Assembly (NCBI RefSeq): GCF_003002825.1
Contig: NZ_PVTE01000037.1
Coordinates: 1 to 45,970 of the forward strand
DNA length: 45,970 nucleotides
From: Spirosoma oryzae
GTDB lineage: Bacteria; Bacteroidota; Bacteroidia; Cytophagales; Spirosomataceae
Direction of reading: 5' to 3'
In this document: positions 1-8,665 of the stretch, piece by piece
Layout: each line of letters begins with the position of its first letter
Position numbering within the stretch: the stretch's first letter is position 1
Notes under the pieces: generated by a model
What the model saw: the letters and a program-made list of their open reading frames with translations, nothing else
Database searches by the model: none
Told to the model about the DNA's origin: nothing
Position numbers and translations under genes: made by a program

Positions 1-21
1 GATGACAGCGTCAAGGGTCAT
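1..21 (-). CDS. possible first codons of a gene leaving the left edge
   Basis: An ATG on the minus strand at position 21 opens seven codons (MTLDAVI) that run off the window. Nothing else supports it. The roughly 300 bp to its right, up to the aminotransferase, is non-coding and holds repeats and two dyads, which would suit a promoter region for a leftward gene. No function can be given. Confidence 0.2.
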
Positions 22-92
22 AGTGAAGATAGATACAGAATGTCCAAGAACGGAAACTTACGATCAAAGCCCGACTTGTGGGTAAACCTCAC

Positions 93-160
93 CCCCCTGA
101 AGGGGGAGCGCTCCGCAAATAGATTTCTCCCCCTTCAGGGGGCGGGACGGTCGGCCGCTG
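93..160. repeat. intergenic inverted repeat plus shared 13-mer
   Basis: Perfect 16-bp arms at 93-108 and 127-142 (CCCCCTGAAGGGGGAG and its complement) enclose an 18-nt loop. Each arm is itself nearly palindromic. The 13-mer CGGTCGGCCGCTG follows at 148-160 and recurs at 45958-45970, again just after a CCTGAAGGG half-palindrome. This looks like a dispersed intergenic repeat family. Confidence 0.8.
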
Positions 161-217
161 CCGGGTAAACGGGCCCGCACTTAACAGCCTCTGAAGGGGA
201 TAACTGCAGACTGTACC

Positions 218-267
218 GGACAAGCCAGCTGTCCGCTCTACGCACCAGTTGTCCGCGATTGGACAAC
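218..267. promoter_or_regulatory. paired GGACA/TGTCC dyads, candidate operator
   Basis: GGACA at 218-222 faces TGTCC at 230-234. GTTGTCC at 248-254 faces GGACAAC at 261-267. The two TGTCCGC copies start at 230 and 250, about two helical turns apart. The spacing is typical of a dimeric regulator's operator, but no regulator gene is adjacent and the controlled gene may lie off the left edge. Confidence 0.35.
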
Positions 268-340
268 GAATCGTGTATACTATTCAAAAAGATACTTGAT
301 AATCAGGTCGATAGTTTGATGGCACAGCGATTGACCGTGG

Positions 341-1144
341 CTATACAGCCGTATCCGTAAACGCACTGACGAGCCGGGTGTGCTGGGCGGTGGTGAACGC
401 ACCGGAAAAGACCTGGATGCCCATGACGTTGGCCGAGAAAACAACGTCGGCGGTCGAGAGGACATCCGGTATAAAGAAGCCCTGCTGCTGATCGGGAAAT
501 AGCCGCAACAACTGCTTGCGGGCCGTCCCGTCAATACAGCCGGTTTTCAGGTCGGGGGTGTATAAGACGTTGTCAGTCAGCCAGAAGAGATTGGCCGCCT
601 GACACTCGGCCAGGTGGCCGTCCGTGTTCAGCAGGAGTACATCGTCGAGCTGTTGCTGCACCTTATAGATACCGGCCAACACATAAGGTAACGAATTCAG
701 AGTTTTATGCGCCGAAACAGGAGAGTTATGCAAACGAAATGTATCGTAAACACGTATTTTTGGTTTTTGGGTAATCGCGAACGGATGACCCGCGCGGGCC
801 GTAAGCAGGTAGTTTGTCTGGCTGGTAGCGGGCGTATACAAACCACCCGGTTGTCGCCAGACCTGAATCTTGATGCGAGCGGTAGTATCTGTCAATCCAT
901 TGCGTCCCAGCAGGCCGAGCAACTGATTGTGCAGTCCGTCGGCAGTGAGGTTAGCCGGCCAGTCGAGGTGCAGTGCCGTCATGCCGGCCTGCAAACGGGC
1001 TACATGGTCGGGCCAGAACCAGACTCGGCCGCGCTCGTAGCGAATGGTCTCGAACAGACCGTCGCCGTATTGAAACGCCCGATCGGCGGGCGGCAGCGAC
1101 AGGGTATCGTCGGCCAGAATAGTCGAATTATAAACCAGGCTCAT
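341..1144 (-). CDS. aminotransferase class IV (PabC/IlvE-like)
   Basis: A 267-residue, probably cytoplasmic, fold-type IV PLP enzyme. The N-terminal motif DRAFQYGDGLFETIR (about 21-35) is the family hallmark. Lys147 in SAHKTLNSLPYV is the expected Schiff-base lysine, and Glu180 in LAECQAANLFW is the expected cofactor-binding glutamate. The length suits 4-amino-4-deoxychorismate lyase (folate synthesis) or a branched-chain/D-amino acid aminotransferase. The sequence does not separate these. PabC-like is slightly preferred because the protein is short and the gene stands alone. It is divergent from the TolC gene, with 81 bp between the start codons that must hold both promoters. The ATG at 1144 directly precedes MSLVYNSTIL, a normal N-terminus for the family. 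Confidence 0.85.
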   Translation of the reverse strand: MSLVYNSTILADDTLSLPPADRAFQYGDGLFETIRYERGRVWFWPDHVARLQAGMTALHLDWPANLTADGLHNQLLGLLGRNGLTDTTARIKIQVWRQPGGLYTPATSQTNYLLTARAGHPFAITQKPKIRVYDTFRLHNSPVSAHKTLNSLPYVLAGIYKVQQQLDDVLLLNTDGHLAECQAANLFWLTDNVLYTPDLKTGCIDGTARKQLLRLFPDQQQGFFIPDVLSTADVVFSANVMGIQVFSGAFTTAQHTRLVSAFTDTAV

Positions 1145-1225
1145 GGGATTTTACGCCGTTCATCCAAAACTGACGACTGGCTCAAAGGTAAGTTCGTAAC
1201 ATTGATCGCTCAAAGAATACTAACT

Positions 1226-2728
1226 ATGCACGTTTCTACGTCGACAATTGGTTTGCTAACGGGTCTGGCGCTGACAGCGCTGTCGCCCGTATCAGCGCAG
1301 ACAACCCCAGGCGTGGCTACGCCGGGTGTAGCCACGTCGGAGTCGGCCGTAAAAACGTCGGGACGCCTGAACCTGCAACAATGCATAGACATCGCCCGGC
1401 AGAACAACATCCAGCTTCGGCAAGGGCAGCTCACCGTTGCCAATGCCGATTTGCAACTGCGTCAGTCGCGCCTGAACAAGCTACCGACGGCGGTGTTTCA
1501 GGGAAACCAGTCGATTAATGGCGGACGCAGTATCAACCCGCAGTCCAACGAATTCGTCCAGCAGACAATTAACTCCAGCAGTTTTCAGCTGAATACGTCG
1601 GTCACGATTTACAATGGTGGCGTGTTGCAGGCGTCCATTCAGCGCGATAACCTGGCGCTTCAGGCCAGCGAGCAGGAACTCCAGGCGACGCAGAACAACG
1701 TAGCGCTGACGGTAGCGCAGAATTACCTGAATGTGCTGACGGGTACCGAACAACTGGCCGTGGCCCAGCGGCAGGCCGACGTAACCCGCGCCCAACTCGA
1801 CCGGACACAACGGCTGGTTACTGCCGGTTCGGCACCGGAAGCCAACCTGTTTGAATTACGAGCTACGCTGGCCAGTAACGATGTCGACATCATCAACGCG
1901 CAGAATACGCTCGACCTGGCACGGGTCGCGTTGTTGCAGGCAATGAACGTACCCATCGATCAGGCGTTCGAGGTCGAGCCGATCAACGTTCCCGACCCCG
2001 GTCTTGACCCGTACACGGCTTCGGTCCAGCAACTGTACGATGTTGCCGCCACAAATCTGCCGGAAGTAAAAGGGGCCGACCTGCGGGTGAAAAGCGCCAA
2101 TGTGGGCGTGCAGGTAGCCAAAGGCGGTTTGTACCCGACTCTGTCGCTGAACGGTAACCTGAGCACAATCTACTCCAGTGCGGCCAGTACACTCATAGCT
2201 ACCGGATCTTCGACGCAGACCACGGTAGGTTTCACTACAGACCCGGTTACGGGTACCAGCATTCCTATCTACACAACCACGCCTGACTACAGCCGGGCTG
2301 GTATTAATTACGGCACGCAATTGCGTAACAACTTCAGCCAGTCGGCGTCGTTGTTCCTGCGGGTACCGATCTTTCAGGGTAACCTGTCGCGCAACCGGAT
2401 TACGACGGCTAAAATTCAGCAACAGACGGCTGAGTTGACCGCGCAAAACACGCGGCTGCAATTGCGGCAGCAAATCGAAACGGCGTATACGAATATGAAA
2501 GCGGGCGCTAACCGCTTCCGGGCCACGCAGGCGCAGGTGGCTTCGCTGGAACGGGCATTTCAGGTTGCCGAAAGCCGCCTGAATGCTGGCGCTATCAACG
2601 CCACCGACTACAGTATTGCCAAAACAAACCTCGACCGGGCGCGGGCCAGTCTGGTACAGGCTAAATACGATTACGTGTTCCGCACCAAAATTCTTGACTA
2701 TTACCAGAATAAACCGTTGACCTTCTAA
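1226..2728 (+). CDS. TolC family outer membrane efflux protein
   Basis: A 500-residue outer-membrane channel of the TolC/OEP family. The reading frame is open much further upstream, but that part lies over the divergent aminotransferase. The ATG at 1226 gives a clean signal peptide (cleavage near SPVSA-QTTPG) and is chosen. A short GVATPGVAT duplication follows the signal. Two OEP repeats are expected, starting near LNLQQCIDIARQNN and near LPEVKGADLRVKSANV, rich in Gln/Ala coiled-coil helices. An adaptor gene lies 95 bp downstream on the same strand, so the two should act together in export. A palindromic repeat abuts the stop codon, so transcription may fall off between the two genes. No inner-membrane pump gene is visible nearby. 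Confidence 0.93.
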   Translation: MHVSTSTIGLLTGLALTALSPVSAQTTPGVATPGVATSESAVKTSGRLNLQQCIDIARQNNIQLRQGQLTVANADLQLRQSRLNKLPTAVFQGNQSINGGRSINPQSNEFVQQTINSSSFQLNTSVTIYNGGVLQASIQRDNLALQASEQELQATQNNVALTVAQNYLNVLTGTEQLAVAQRQADVTRAQLDRTQRLVTAGSAPEANLFELRATLASNDVDIINAQNTLDLARVALLQAMNVPIDQAFEVEPINVPDPGLDPYTASVQQLYDVAATNLPEVKGADLRVKSANVGVQVAKGGLYPTLSLNGNLSTIYSSAASTLIATGSSTQTTVGFTTDPVTGTSIPIYTTTPDYSRAGINYGTQLRNNFSQSASLFLRVPIFQGNLSRNRITTAKIQQQTAELTAQNTRLQLRQQIETAYTNMKAGANRFRATQAQVASLERAFQVAESRLNAGAINATDYSIAKTNLDRARASLVQAKYDYVFRTKILDYYQNKPLTF

Positions 2729-2811
2729 CGGTTTATGGTATTCAGTTTACGGTTTTCAGTGAGGCTACGCGCCAGCTAAACACCGTAAACTGAATATTGT
2801 AAACTGAAAAC
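2729..2811. repeat. intergenic imperfect palindrome (TTCAGTTTACGG family)
   Basis: Right after the tolC-like stop codon, TTCAGTTTACGG and TTTTCAGT units are followed, across a centre reading GGCTACGCGCCAGCT (2763-2777), by inverted units ACCGTAAACTGAA and GTAAACTGAAAAC. The same units recur after the gpsA stop (11358 onward) and beside the MFS stop (16381-16483). It could form an RNA hairpin between the two export genes. Confidence 0.75.
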
Positions 2812-2823
2812 TTTACCCCCTCT

Positions 2824-4206
2824 ATGAAGAAAAGTAACCGAATCTGGTGGCTGCTTGGCCTGGCAATTGTGCTGTTGGCGGGTGGTCTGATGGCTGCCAA
2901 ACAGATGGGCGTCATTGGCAAACAAAAGGCTACCGAAGTTGATTTTGCAACGGTTAAAACGGTTGATATCACCGAACGCGTCAGTGCGTCGGGGCGGGTT
3001 CAGCCACAGGTCGAAGTAAAGATCAGCCCCGACGTGTCGGGTGAGATTATCGGATTGTATGTCAACGAGGGGGACCCCGTCAAGGCGGGGCAGTTGCTAT
3101 GCCGTATTCGGCCCGACAACTATGAGTCGGTAATGGCACGGTCGAAAGCCACCGTCAACCAGAATCGGGCGCAGCTGGAGCAATCGAAAGCATCGGTGGC
3201 TCAGTCGAGTGCGCGGCTGTTACGGGCTAAAGCCGACTACGACCGGAACCGTAAGCTGCTGGCCGACAAGGTTATTTCAACGGCTGATTTTGAAACCAGC
3301 GAAGCAAACTACAACGTAGCGAAGCAGGAACTGGAAGCGGCCAATGCCAGCGTTCGGGCGGCTCAGTTCAGCATCCAGAGTGCCGAAGCCAACATGCGCG
3401 ACGCCAGCGAAAACCTGCGTAAAACCACGATTTACGCACCCGTGACCGGGACCGTATCCAAGCTGAACGTCGAACTGGGTGAGCGTGTGGTCGGTACGTC
3501 GCAGATGGCTGGTACGGAGATCATGCGCATCGCCAACCTGCAAAACATGGAAGTGCGCGTCAATGTCAACGAGAACGACATCGTGCGGGTGGGCATGGGC
3601 GACACGACCGATATCGAAGTAGACTCTTACACAACGGCCGGTCGTAAATTCAAAGGGATCGTTTACGAAATCGCCAATACGGCAAACGGGCTGGCGTCGG
3701 GTTCGTCGGCCGCGTCGACTTTGTCAGCCGATGCGGTGACGGAGTTCGAGGTGAAAATCAAGATTCTGAACAACTCCTACACTGACTTGCTGGCGCAGAA
3801 AGACAAACGCGGGTATCCCTTCAAACCCGGTATGACGGCTTCCGTCGAGATTATCACCGACCGGCGGCCGGGGGTGCTGGCTGTACCGATTGCTGCCGTC
3901 ACGACGCGGGCCGACAGCGCTGCCGTGAGCGACGACCGCGACGAGAAAGCGGATGAGACCGTGCGGGAGAAGAAAGAAAAGCCTAAAGAGATCGTGTTTG
4001 TCAACGTGGGCGGTAAGGCCCAGCAGCGCGAAGTGAAGACGGGGATCAGCGACTACGAGAACATCCAGATTTTATCGGGTCTGAAGCCGGGCGAACAGAT
4101 TATTTCGGGACCGTTTATTGCCGTGTCGAAGAAGCTGAAAAATGGCGAACTCGTCGCCAAGCGTGATCCGAAGAAACTAAAGAAGGAAGCGACGACGGAA
4201 GAATAA
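2824..4206 (+). CDS. efflux transporter periplasmic adaptor (HlyD/MacA-like)
   Basis: A 460-residue membrane-fusion protein with one N-terminal membrane anchor (about 8-27, WWLLGLAIVLLAGGLMA). A lipoyl/barrel-sandwich half follows (VKISPDVSGEIIGLYVNEGD), then an alpha-helical hairpin rich in Ala/Gln/Ser (about 100-200), the second lipoyl half (TTIYAPVTGTVSKLNVELG) and beta-barrel and membrane-proximal domains (KPGMTASVEI, LKPGEQIISG). Such adaptors bridge an inner-membrane ABC or RND pump and TolC. A charged Asp/Glu/Lys-rich insert near 365-390 is unusual. The gene lies 95 bp after the TolC-family gene and ends at a strong terminator. The missing MacB- or RND-type pump must be encoded elsewhere or have been lost. 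Confidence 0.93.
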   Translation: MKKSNRIWWLLGLAIVLLAGGLMAAKQMGVIGKQKATEVDFATVKTVDITERVSASGRVQPQVEVKISPDVSGEIIGLYVNEGDPVKAGQLLCRIRPDNYESVMARSKATVNQNRAQLEQSKASVAQSSARLLRAKADYDRNRKLLADKVISTADFETSEANYNVAKQELEAANASVRAAQFSIQSAEANMRDASENLRKTTIYAPVTGTVSKLNVELGERVVGTSQMAGTEIMRIANLQNMEVRVNVNENDIVRVGMGDTTDIEVDSYTTAGRKFKGIVYEIANTANGLASGSSAASTLSADAVTEFEVKIKILNNSYTDLLAQKDKRGYPFKPGMTASVEIITDRRPGVLAVPIAAVTTRADSAAVSDDRDEKADETVREKKEKPKEIVFVNVGGKAQQREVKTGISDYENIQILSGLKPGEQIISGPFIAVSKKLKNGELVAKRDPKKLKKEATTEE

Positions 4207-4236
4207 ACGCAATCGCTGCTGTACATACACCATAAG

Positions 4237-4265
4237 ACGCCCGGTAAACCACCGGGCGTTTTTGC
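4237..4265 (+). terminator. Rho-independent terminator after adaptor gene
   Basis: Perfect 9-bp stem ACGCCCGGT (4237-4245) / ACCGGGCGT (4251-4259) with a 5-nt loop, followed by a T-rich tail. It lies between the adaptor stop codon and the fucosidase start, so the two are separate transcription units unless read-through occurs. Confidence 0.85.
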
Positions 4266-4289
4266 TTTTCCGGTAAACCAACTGTGCCG

Positions 4290-5684
4290 ATGAAACGCCT
4301 GCTTACCACGCTGATACTTGGCAGTTTGCTCTGCCTGCCAACCCTGCTGCCTGCACAATACCAACCCAACTGGGCGTCGATCGACAGTCGGCCCGTACCA
4401 GCCTGGTTTGAGAATGCCAAGTTCGGCATCTTCATTCACTGGGGACTGTTTTCGGTTCCGGCCTTCGGCCCGACGGCCCGCGACGGCGTCGGCGTATACG
4501 ATCGGTATGCGGAGTGGTACTGGCAGAAGTCGACCGACCCGAAATCGAAGACGTACCCTATTTTCAACGCCTTTCAGGACCGTGTCTATGGAAAAGATTT
4601 CAAGTACCAGGATTTTGTCAAAGGGTTTACCTGTGAGCTGTTCAAGCCCGACGAATGGGCCGATATGTTTAAACAGTCGGGGGCGAAGTATGTCGTGCTG
4701 ACCAGTAAGCACCACGAAGGCTTTACGTTATGGCCGTCGGCGCAGGCCTGGAACTGGAACGCGGCCGACGTGGGACCGCACCGCGATCTGGCGGGCGATT
4801 TAATGAAGGCCGTGCGGGCCAAAGACCTGCGGATGGGCTACTACTACTCGCTCTACGAGTGGTTCAACCCGCTCTATAAGAAAGACGTCAACGCCTATGT
4901 CGATCAGCACATGATGCCGCAGCTGAAAGACCTGGTAACGCGCTACAAACCCGATATTGTCTGGACTGACGGCGAGTGGGATCACCCGAGCGAAACCTGG
5001 AAAAGTACGGAGTTTCTGGCGTGGCTGTACAATGAATCGCCCGTGAAAAACGACGTGGTGGTGAACGATCGCTGGGGGAAGGAAACCCGCTCGAAGCACG
5101 GCGGTATCTACACGACCGAATACGATCTGGTTCACGACGCCAACTCGACCGGGATGACGTTTAATCACCCCTGGGAAGAGTGCCGGGGAATCGGTTCGTC
5201 GTTTGGGTACAACCGCACCGAAAATCTGGAAGACTACTCGACCAGCGATCAACTGATCGGTATGCTGATCGACAAGGTGGCGCGGGGCGGTAACCTGCTG
5301 CTGAATGTTGGGCCTACCGCCGACGGCCGTATTCCTGTCATTATGCAGCAGCGGCTGCACGACATCGGCGATTGGCTGGCTGTCAATGGGGAAGCGATCT
5401 ACGATACGCGCAAGTGGGAGGGGGCACCGGCGGTTACCAAAGACACGAAGGTCTACTTCACTCGCAAAGGCAGCGATCTCTATGTACTCTGCACCGAATG
5501 GCCGACCCAACCCATCACGGTGACGGGTATCAGTAAGGCGGGCCGTACGTCGATGCTGGGGTACAAAGGGACTGTCGGTACCACCACCACAGGGAAGACT
5601 GTACGCATCACTATGCCCGCTGTTTCACCCAACGCTGTACCTTGCCAACACGCCTGGGTGATTAAGCTAGCTGGCGTGCTGTAA
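4290..5684 (+). CDS. alpha-L-fucosidase, GH29
   Basis: A 464-residue secreted or periplasmic exo-glycosidase that removes alpha-linked L-fucose from glycans. The signal peptide is MKRLLTTLILGSLLCLPTLLPAQ. The ATG at 4290 is preferred to an in-frame GTG two codons upstream. Family motifs are clear: KFGIFIHWGLFSVPAFGP near 44-61, VLTSKHHEGFTLWPS near 136-150, and DIVWTDGEWD, in which Asp227 matches the nucleophile of animal-type GH29 enzymes. The C-terminal region (about 380-464) looks like the usual beta-sandwich. The start lies only 25 bp beyond the previous terminator, so the promoter position is unclear. No SusC/SusD pair adjoins it. Confidence 0.95.
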   Translation: MKRLLTTLILGSLLCLPTLLPAQYQPNWASIDSRPVPAWFENAKFGIFIHWGLFSVPAFGPTARDGVGVYDRYAEWYWQKSTDPKSKTYPIFNAFQDRVYGKDFKYQDFVKGFTCELFKPDEWADMFKQSGAKYVVLTSKHHEGFTLWPSAQAWNWNAADVGPHRDLAGDLMKAVRAKDLRMGYYYSLYEWFNPLYKKDVNAYVDQHMMPQLKDLVTRYKPDIVWTDGEWDHPSETWKSTEFLAWLYNESPVKNDVVVNDRWGKETRSKHGGIYTTEYDLVHDANSTGMTFNHPWEECRGIGSSFGYNRTENLEDYSTSDQLIGMLIDKVARGGNLLLNVGPTADGRIPVIMQQRLHDIGDWLAVNGEAIYDTRKWEGAPAVTKDTKVYFTRKGSDLYVLCTEWPTQPITVTGISKAGRTSMLGYKGTVGTTTTGKTVRITMPAVSPNAVPCQHAWVIKLAGVL

Positions 5685-5885
5685 AAAGGCGCCATAGTTA
5701 ATTGTGTACATAGGGTAGATATTGATATATTTATTGTGTTTACGACTGAAAGTTCCAAATAATGTATTTTTTGGGCGACTTAATTAAAATTTAACGAATG
5801 TTAGATTTTTCTAAATCCGTATGTCACTAAGTATCGTAGATAGTGGAGTTGTTAATTTTTTCTAAACTTCATCTGTCTACTTTCA

Positions 5886-8594
5886 ATGAAAAAACGTCTA
5901 ACGTTAGTAGCTGTACTGCTTGTATCGATTCAGCAACTGTGGGCACAGGCCTTCGTCGACCCAGAACTAAAAGCTGTAGCTGCCGCCAACCCGCTTGCCG
6001 AGGTTGTGGTGACCTTCGATGGTAATGGTGCCCCCACCGCCGGGCAGGTTTCGTTGTTGCAGCAGTTGGGTATTACCCGGGGTATCACCTTCCGGGCCGT
6101 ACCGATTGCCGGGGTGCTGGCGACGGCTGCGCAGATCGATGCGCTAGCTGCTCAGCCGGGGGTAAAGTCGCTTTTCCTGAACAAGAAGCTTGATTATTAC
6201 AACTTCGAAGACACGCACCTGACGGGGGTGAAACGGCTGCGTGCCGACAAGACCATAACGGCGCGGAACAAAGGTATTCCCGTGTCGGGGCGTGGTATCG
6301 GCGTGTTGATCAACGATAGTGGTATCGACGGCACGCACGATGACATCAAGCTGGGAACGCACCTGGTGCAGAATACGCTGGGGACGACCAACCTGCACTC
6401 GCTCAATGCGCTGTTGCCCGTGTCGTACATCGAGGGTGTTCCCAATACCGATACAAACTCCGGCCACGGTACCCACTGCGCTGGTACGATTGGTGCGAAC
6501 GGGGCCAAGTCGAACGGGAAATACGAGGGGGTTGCGCCTGGTGCATCGCTGATCGGTTACGGGTCGGGTGGTGCGCTGCTGATTCTGGACGCAATCGGTG
6601 GTTTCGACTACGCGCTGACCCATCAGTATCAGTACAACATTCGGGTGGTGAGCAATTCGTTTGGTTCGAGCGGTGCGTACGTGCCGCTGCACCCGATCAA
6701 CCTGATTACCAAGAAATTGTATGATCGGGGCGTTGTTATCGTCTTTGCCGCTGGTAACAGCGGTCCCGGTGCCGACACGCATAACCCATACGCGATTGCA
6801 CCTTGGGTAATCTCGGTCGGTGCCGGCGACAGATATGGCCGTCTGGCCGATTTCTCGTCGCGGGGCGTTATGAACCAGAGCGGTAGCTTCCAGATCGATG
6901 GCGAAACCTGGACGTACAAAAACGAACCGACGATCGTAGGACCCGGTGTCGACGTAATTTCTACCCGTGTGATGAGCCCGCTGATGGCAACGGCTGCACA
7001 GCAGGATGCAGCGGTTATCGAACCGGCTTACCTGCCTTTCTATACGCACAAGAGCGGTACGTCGATGGCGACGCCACACGTAGCGGGTATTGTCGCGCTG
7101 ATGCTGGAAGCCAACCCATCGCTGACACCCGACCAGGTACGACAGATCATACAGAAAACGGCCACCAACATGCCGGGCCGTGAGTCGTGGGAAGTAGGAG
7201 CGGGCTATGTCAACGCCTATGCCGCTGTCGATCAGATCTTCCGGGGAACGGCGTTCGGCCCAACGGTCAACAGCAGCCGCACCTTTGTCAGCAATGTCAA
7301 CACGCAGGTCAATCGGCAGAGCTTCTCGATCAACTACAATCCGGCACTGACAACGGGCAATCAGATGACGTTTGCGGTTGCCGCCGGTACAAACAGTATC
7401 GAAGCAAAAATCAACGCAACCGGTTTGCTGGGTGAAACGGGCAACCCTGTCACACTGACACTGATCGACCCGGCGGGTGTACAATACCGGGCTGGTATTC
7501 CGGTTGCCTTTGCCATAACGCCGGATCGTAGCGTGGCCGTCGCTTCCCCGGCAGCGGGTACCTGGACATTGCGTATCGATGGCCTACGGGGCGCAGGGCT
7601 TCCTGAGACCATAGCCGGCAACATCACGTTGCTGACCGCCAGCGGTACGAGTGGAATGAGCGATATCGCCGGCCATCCCGCCGAAGCATCGATAAAGGCG
7701 GCCGTCGCTAACCGATTGGTCGATGGTATAGCGGGCAATTTCCGGCCGAACGAATCACTGAAGCGGTACCATCTGGCGGAGTACCTACTGATGGGACAGG
7801 GTGTGCGTCAGTTCATGCCAACCAGTGGTAGTCCAACGTTTACTGATCTGTCGGCTGATCAATGGCTTGTGGCTGAGTCAGTTATCGCTAAAGGCGCTGC
7901 GTTGCGCGACAACAAGCACGCGTTCAGTGGTGTACTGCTGCCGAAAAGCACAAACACGTTCGCGCCCTGGGATGTAGTGAACCGGGCATCGCTGGCGTAT
8001 TCGGTCGTACAAAGCCTGGGCCTGCAGGAGGCTGCTCTTGCCCGCGCTGGTAAGCCGGTAACCGTTACGATGGATGGTAAAACATATACTATCGAAGACG
8101 CTGCCAACATCCCGGCTGGTCTGGAAGGCTACATCGGTATCGCGCTTGACCTGGGGCTGATCAATGCATACTACAACGTAACGCAGGGGCCGTACGATAT
8201 ACAACCCGTATTACACGCAACGTTCAAGCCTGCACAGGTTGTTTCCCGCGCCGATTTCGCCGTCGTTGTTACCCGTACGTTCCCCCGTTGGGAAGCGCTG
8301 ACGCAACCGTCGGCGGGTCGGGTTGCCGCTGAGGAATTTGTTCGTACCACCACGGCTTACCCGAACCCATTCTCGGGTAGCACGACCATCCAGTACAGTC
8401 TGCCCAACGAAGAGCACGTAAAAGTTGAGGTGCTGAACGTTATGGGCCACAGCCTGAAAACGCTGGTAAACGAGCAGAAACCGGCCGGCCGTCATGAAGT
8501 GCAGTTTGACGGAAGCCAACTGCTGCCCGGTAGCTACCTCGTGAATGTGAAAACGGCAACCGGTATGGCTACACAACGCCTGATCGTCAAATAA
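5886..8594 (+). CDS. secreted S8 subtilisin-like peptidase with SLH-like repeats and T9SS sorting domain
   Basis: A 902-residue secreted serine protease. Signal peptide at 1-20 (cleavage after WA in QQLWA-Q). A propeptide-like segment (about 38-100) precedes the catalytic domain. Catalytic residues are Asp144 (INDSGIDGTHDD), His194 (NSGHGTHCAGTIG) and Ser393 (SGTSMATPHVAG), with Asn291 (AAGNSG) for the oxyanion hole. A beta-sandwich follows (about 450-590). Then come three segments resembling SLH repeats (about 592-800; phrases such as NRLVDGIAGNFRPNESLKRY and ATFKPAQVVSRADFAVVV). The last 75 residues are a type A sorting domain (AYPNPFSGSTTIQYSL ... GSYLVNVKTATGMATQRLIVK has the usual shape), so export by the type IX system is expected. 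The 200-bp AT-rich leader (5685-5885) should hold the promoter, but no clear -7 element was seen. Confidence 0.95.
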   Translation: MKKRLTLVAVLLVSIQQLWAQAFVDPELKAVAAANPLAEVVVTFDGNGAPTAGQVSLLQQLGITRGITFRAVPIAGVLATAAQIDALAAQPGVKSLFLNKKLDYYNFEDTHLTGVKRLRADKTITARNKGIPVSGRGIGVLINDSGIDGTHDDIKLGTHLVQNTLGTTNLHSLNALLPVSYIEGVPNTDTNSGHGTHCAGTIGANGAKSNGKYEGVAPGASLIGYGSGGALLILDAIGGFDYALTHQYQYNIRVVSNSFGSSGAYVPLHPINLITKKLYDRGVVIVFAAGNSGPGADTHNPYAIAPWVISVGAGDRYGRLADFSSRGVMNQSGSFQIDGETWTYKNEPTIVGPGVDVISTRVMSPLMATAAQQDAAVIEPAYLPFYTHKSGTSMATPHVAGIVALMLEANPSLTPDQVRQIIQKTATNMPGRESWEVGAGYVNAYAAVDQIFRGTAFGPTVNSSRTFVSNVNTQVNRQSFSINYNPALTTGNQMTFAVAAGTNSIEAKINATGLLGETGNPVTLTLIDPAGVQYRAGIPVAFAITPDRSVAVASPAAGTWTLRIDGLRGAGLPETIAGNITLLTASGTSGMSDIAGHPAEASIKAAVANRLVDGIAGNFRPNESLKRYHLAEYLLMGQGVRQFMPTSGSPTFTDLSADQWLVAESVIAKGAALRDNKHAFSGVLLPKSTNTFAPWDVVNRASLAYSVVQSLGLQEAALARAGKPVTVTMDGKTYTIEDAANIPAGLEGYIGIALDLGLINAYYNVTQGPYDIQPVLHATFKPAQVVSRADFAVVVTRTFPRWEALTQPSAGRVAAEEFVRTTTAYPNPFSGSTTIQYSLPNEEHVKVEVLNVMGHSLKTLVNEQKPAGRHEVQFDGSQLLPGSYLVNVKTATGMATQRLIVK

Positions 8595-8618
8595 GTAGTG
8601 ACTATCCAAAAAGCGAAC

Positions 8619-8647
8619 GGCCCGGTTATATAGACCGGGCCTTTTTT
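8619..8647. terminator. bidirectional Rho-independent terminator
   Basis: Perfect 8-bp stem GGCCCGGT (8619-8626) / ACCGGGCC (8634-8641), loop TATATAG, then six T on the plus strand. The minus strand also has a T-rich stretch after the stem. It serves the convergent peptidase and DUF1593 genes. Confidence 0.9.
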
Positions 8648-8665
8648 GATACAGATCGCCGTCCC

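Noticed and set aside
707..1225. A long N-terminal extension of the TolC-family gene
   Set aside because: The extension is antisense to the aminotransferase gene and would bury a clean signal peptide that starts at 1226.
6144..7484. A 446-codon open frame on the minus strand inside the subtilisin gene
   Set aside because: It lies wholly antisense to a well-recognised protease, has an Arg/Val/Asp-rich composition typical of GC-rich shadow frames, and shows no domain.
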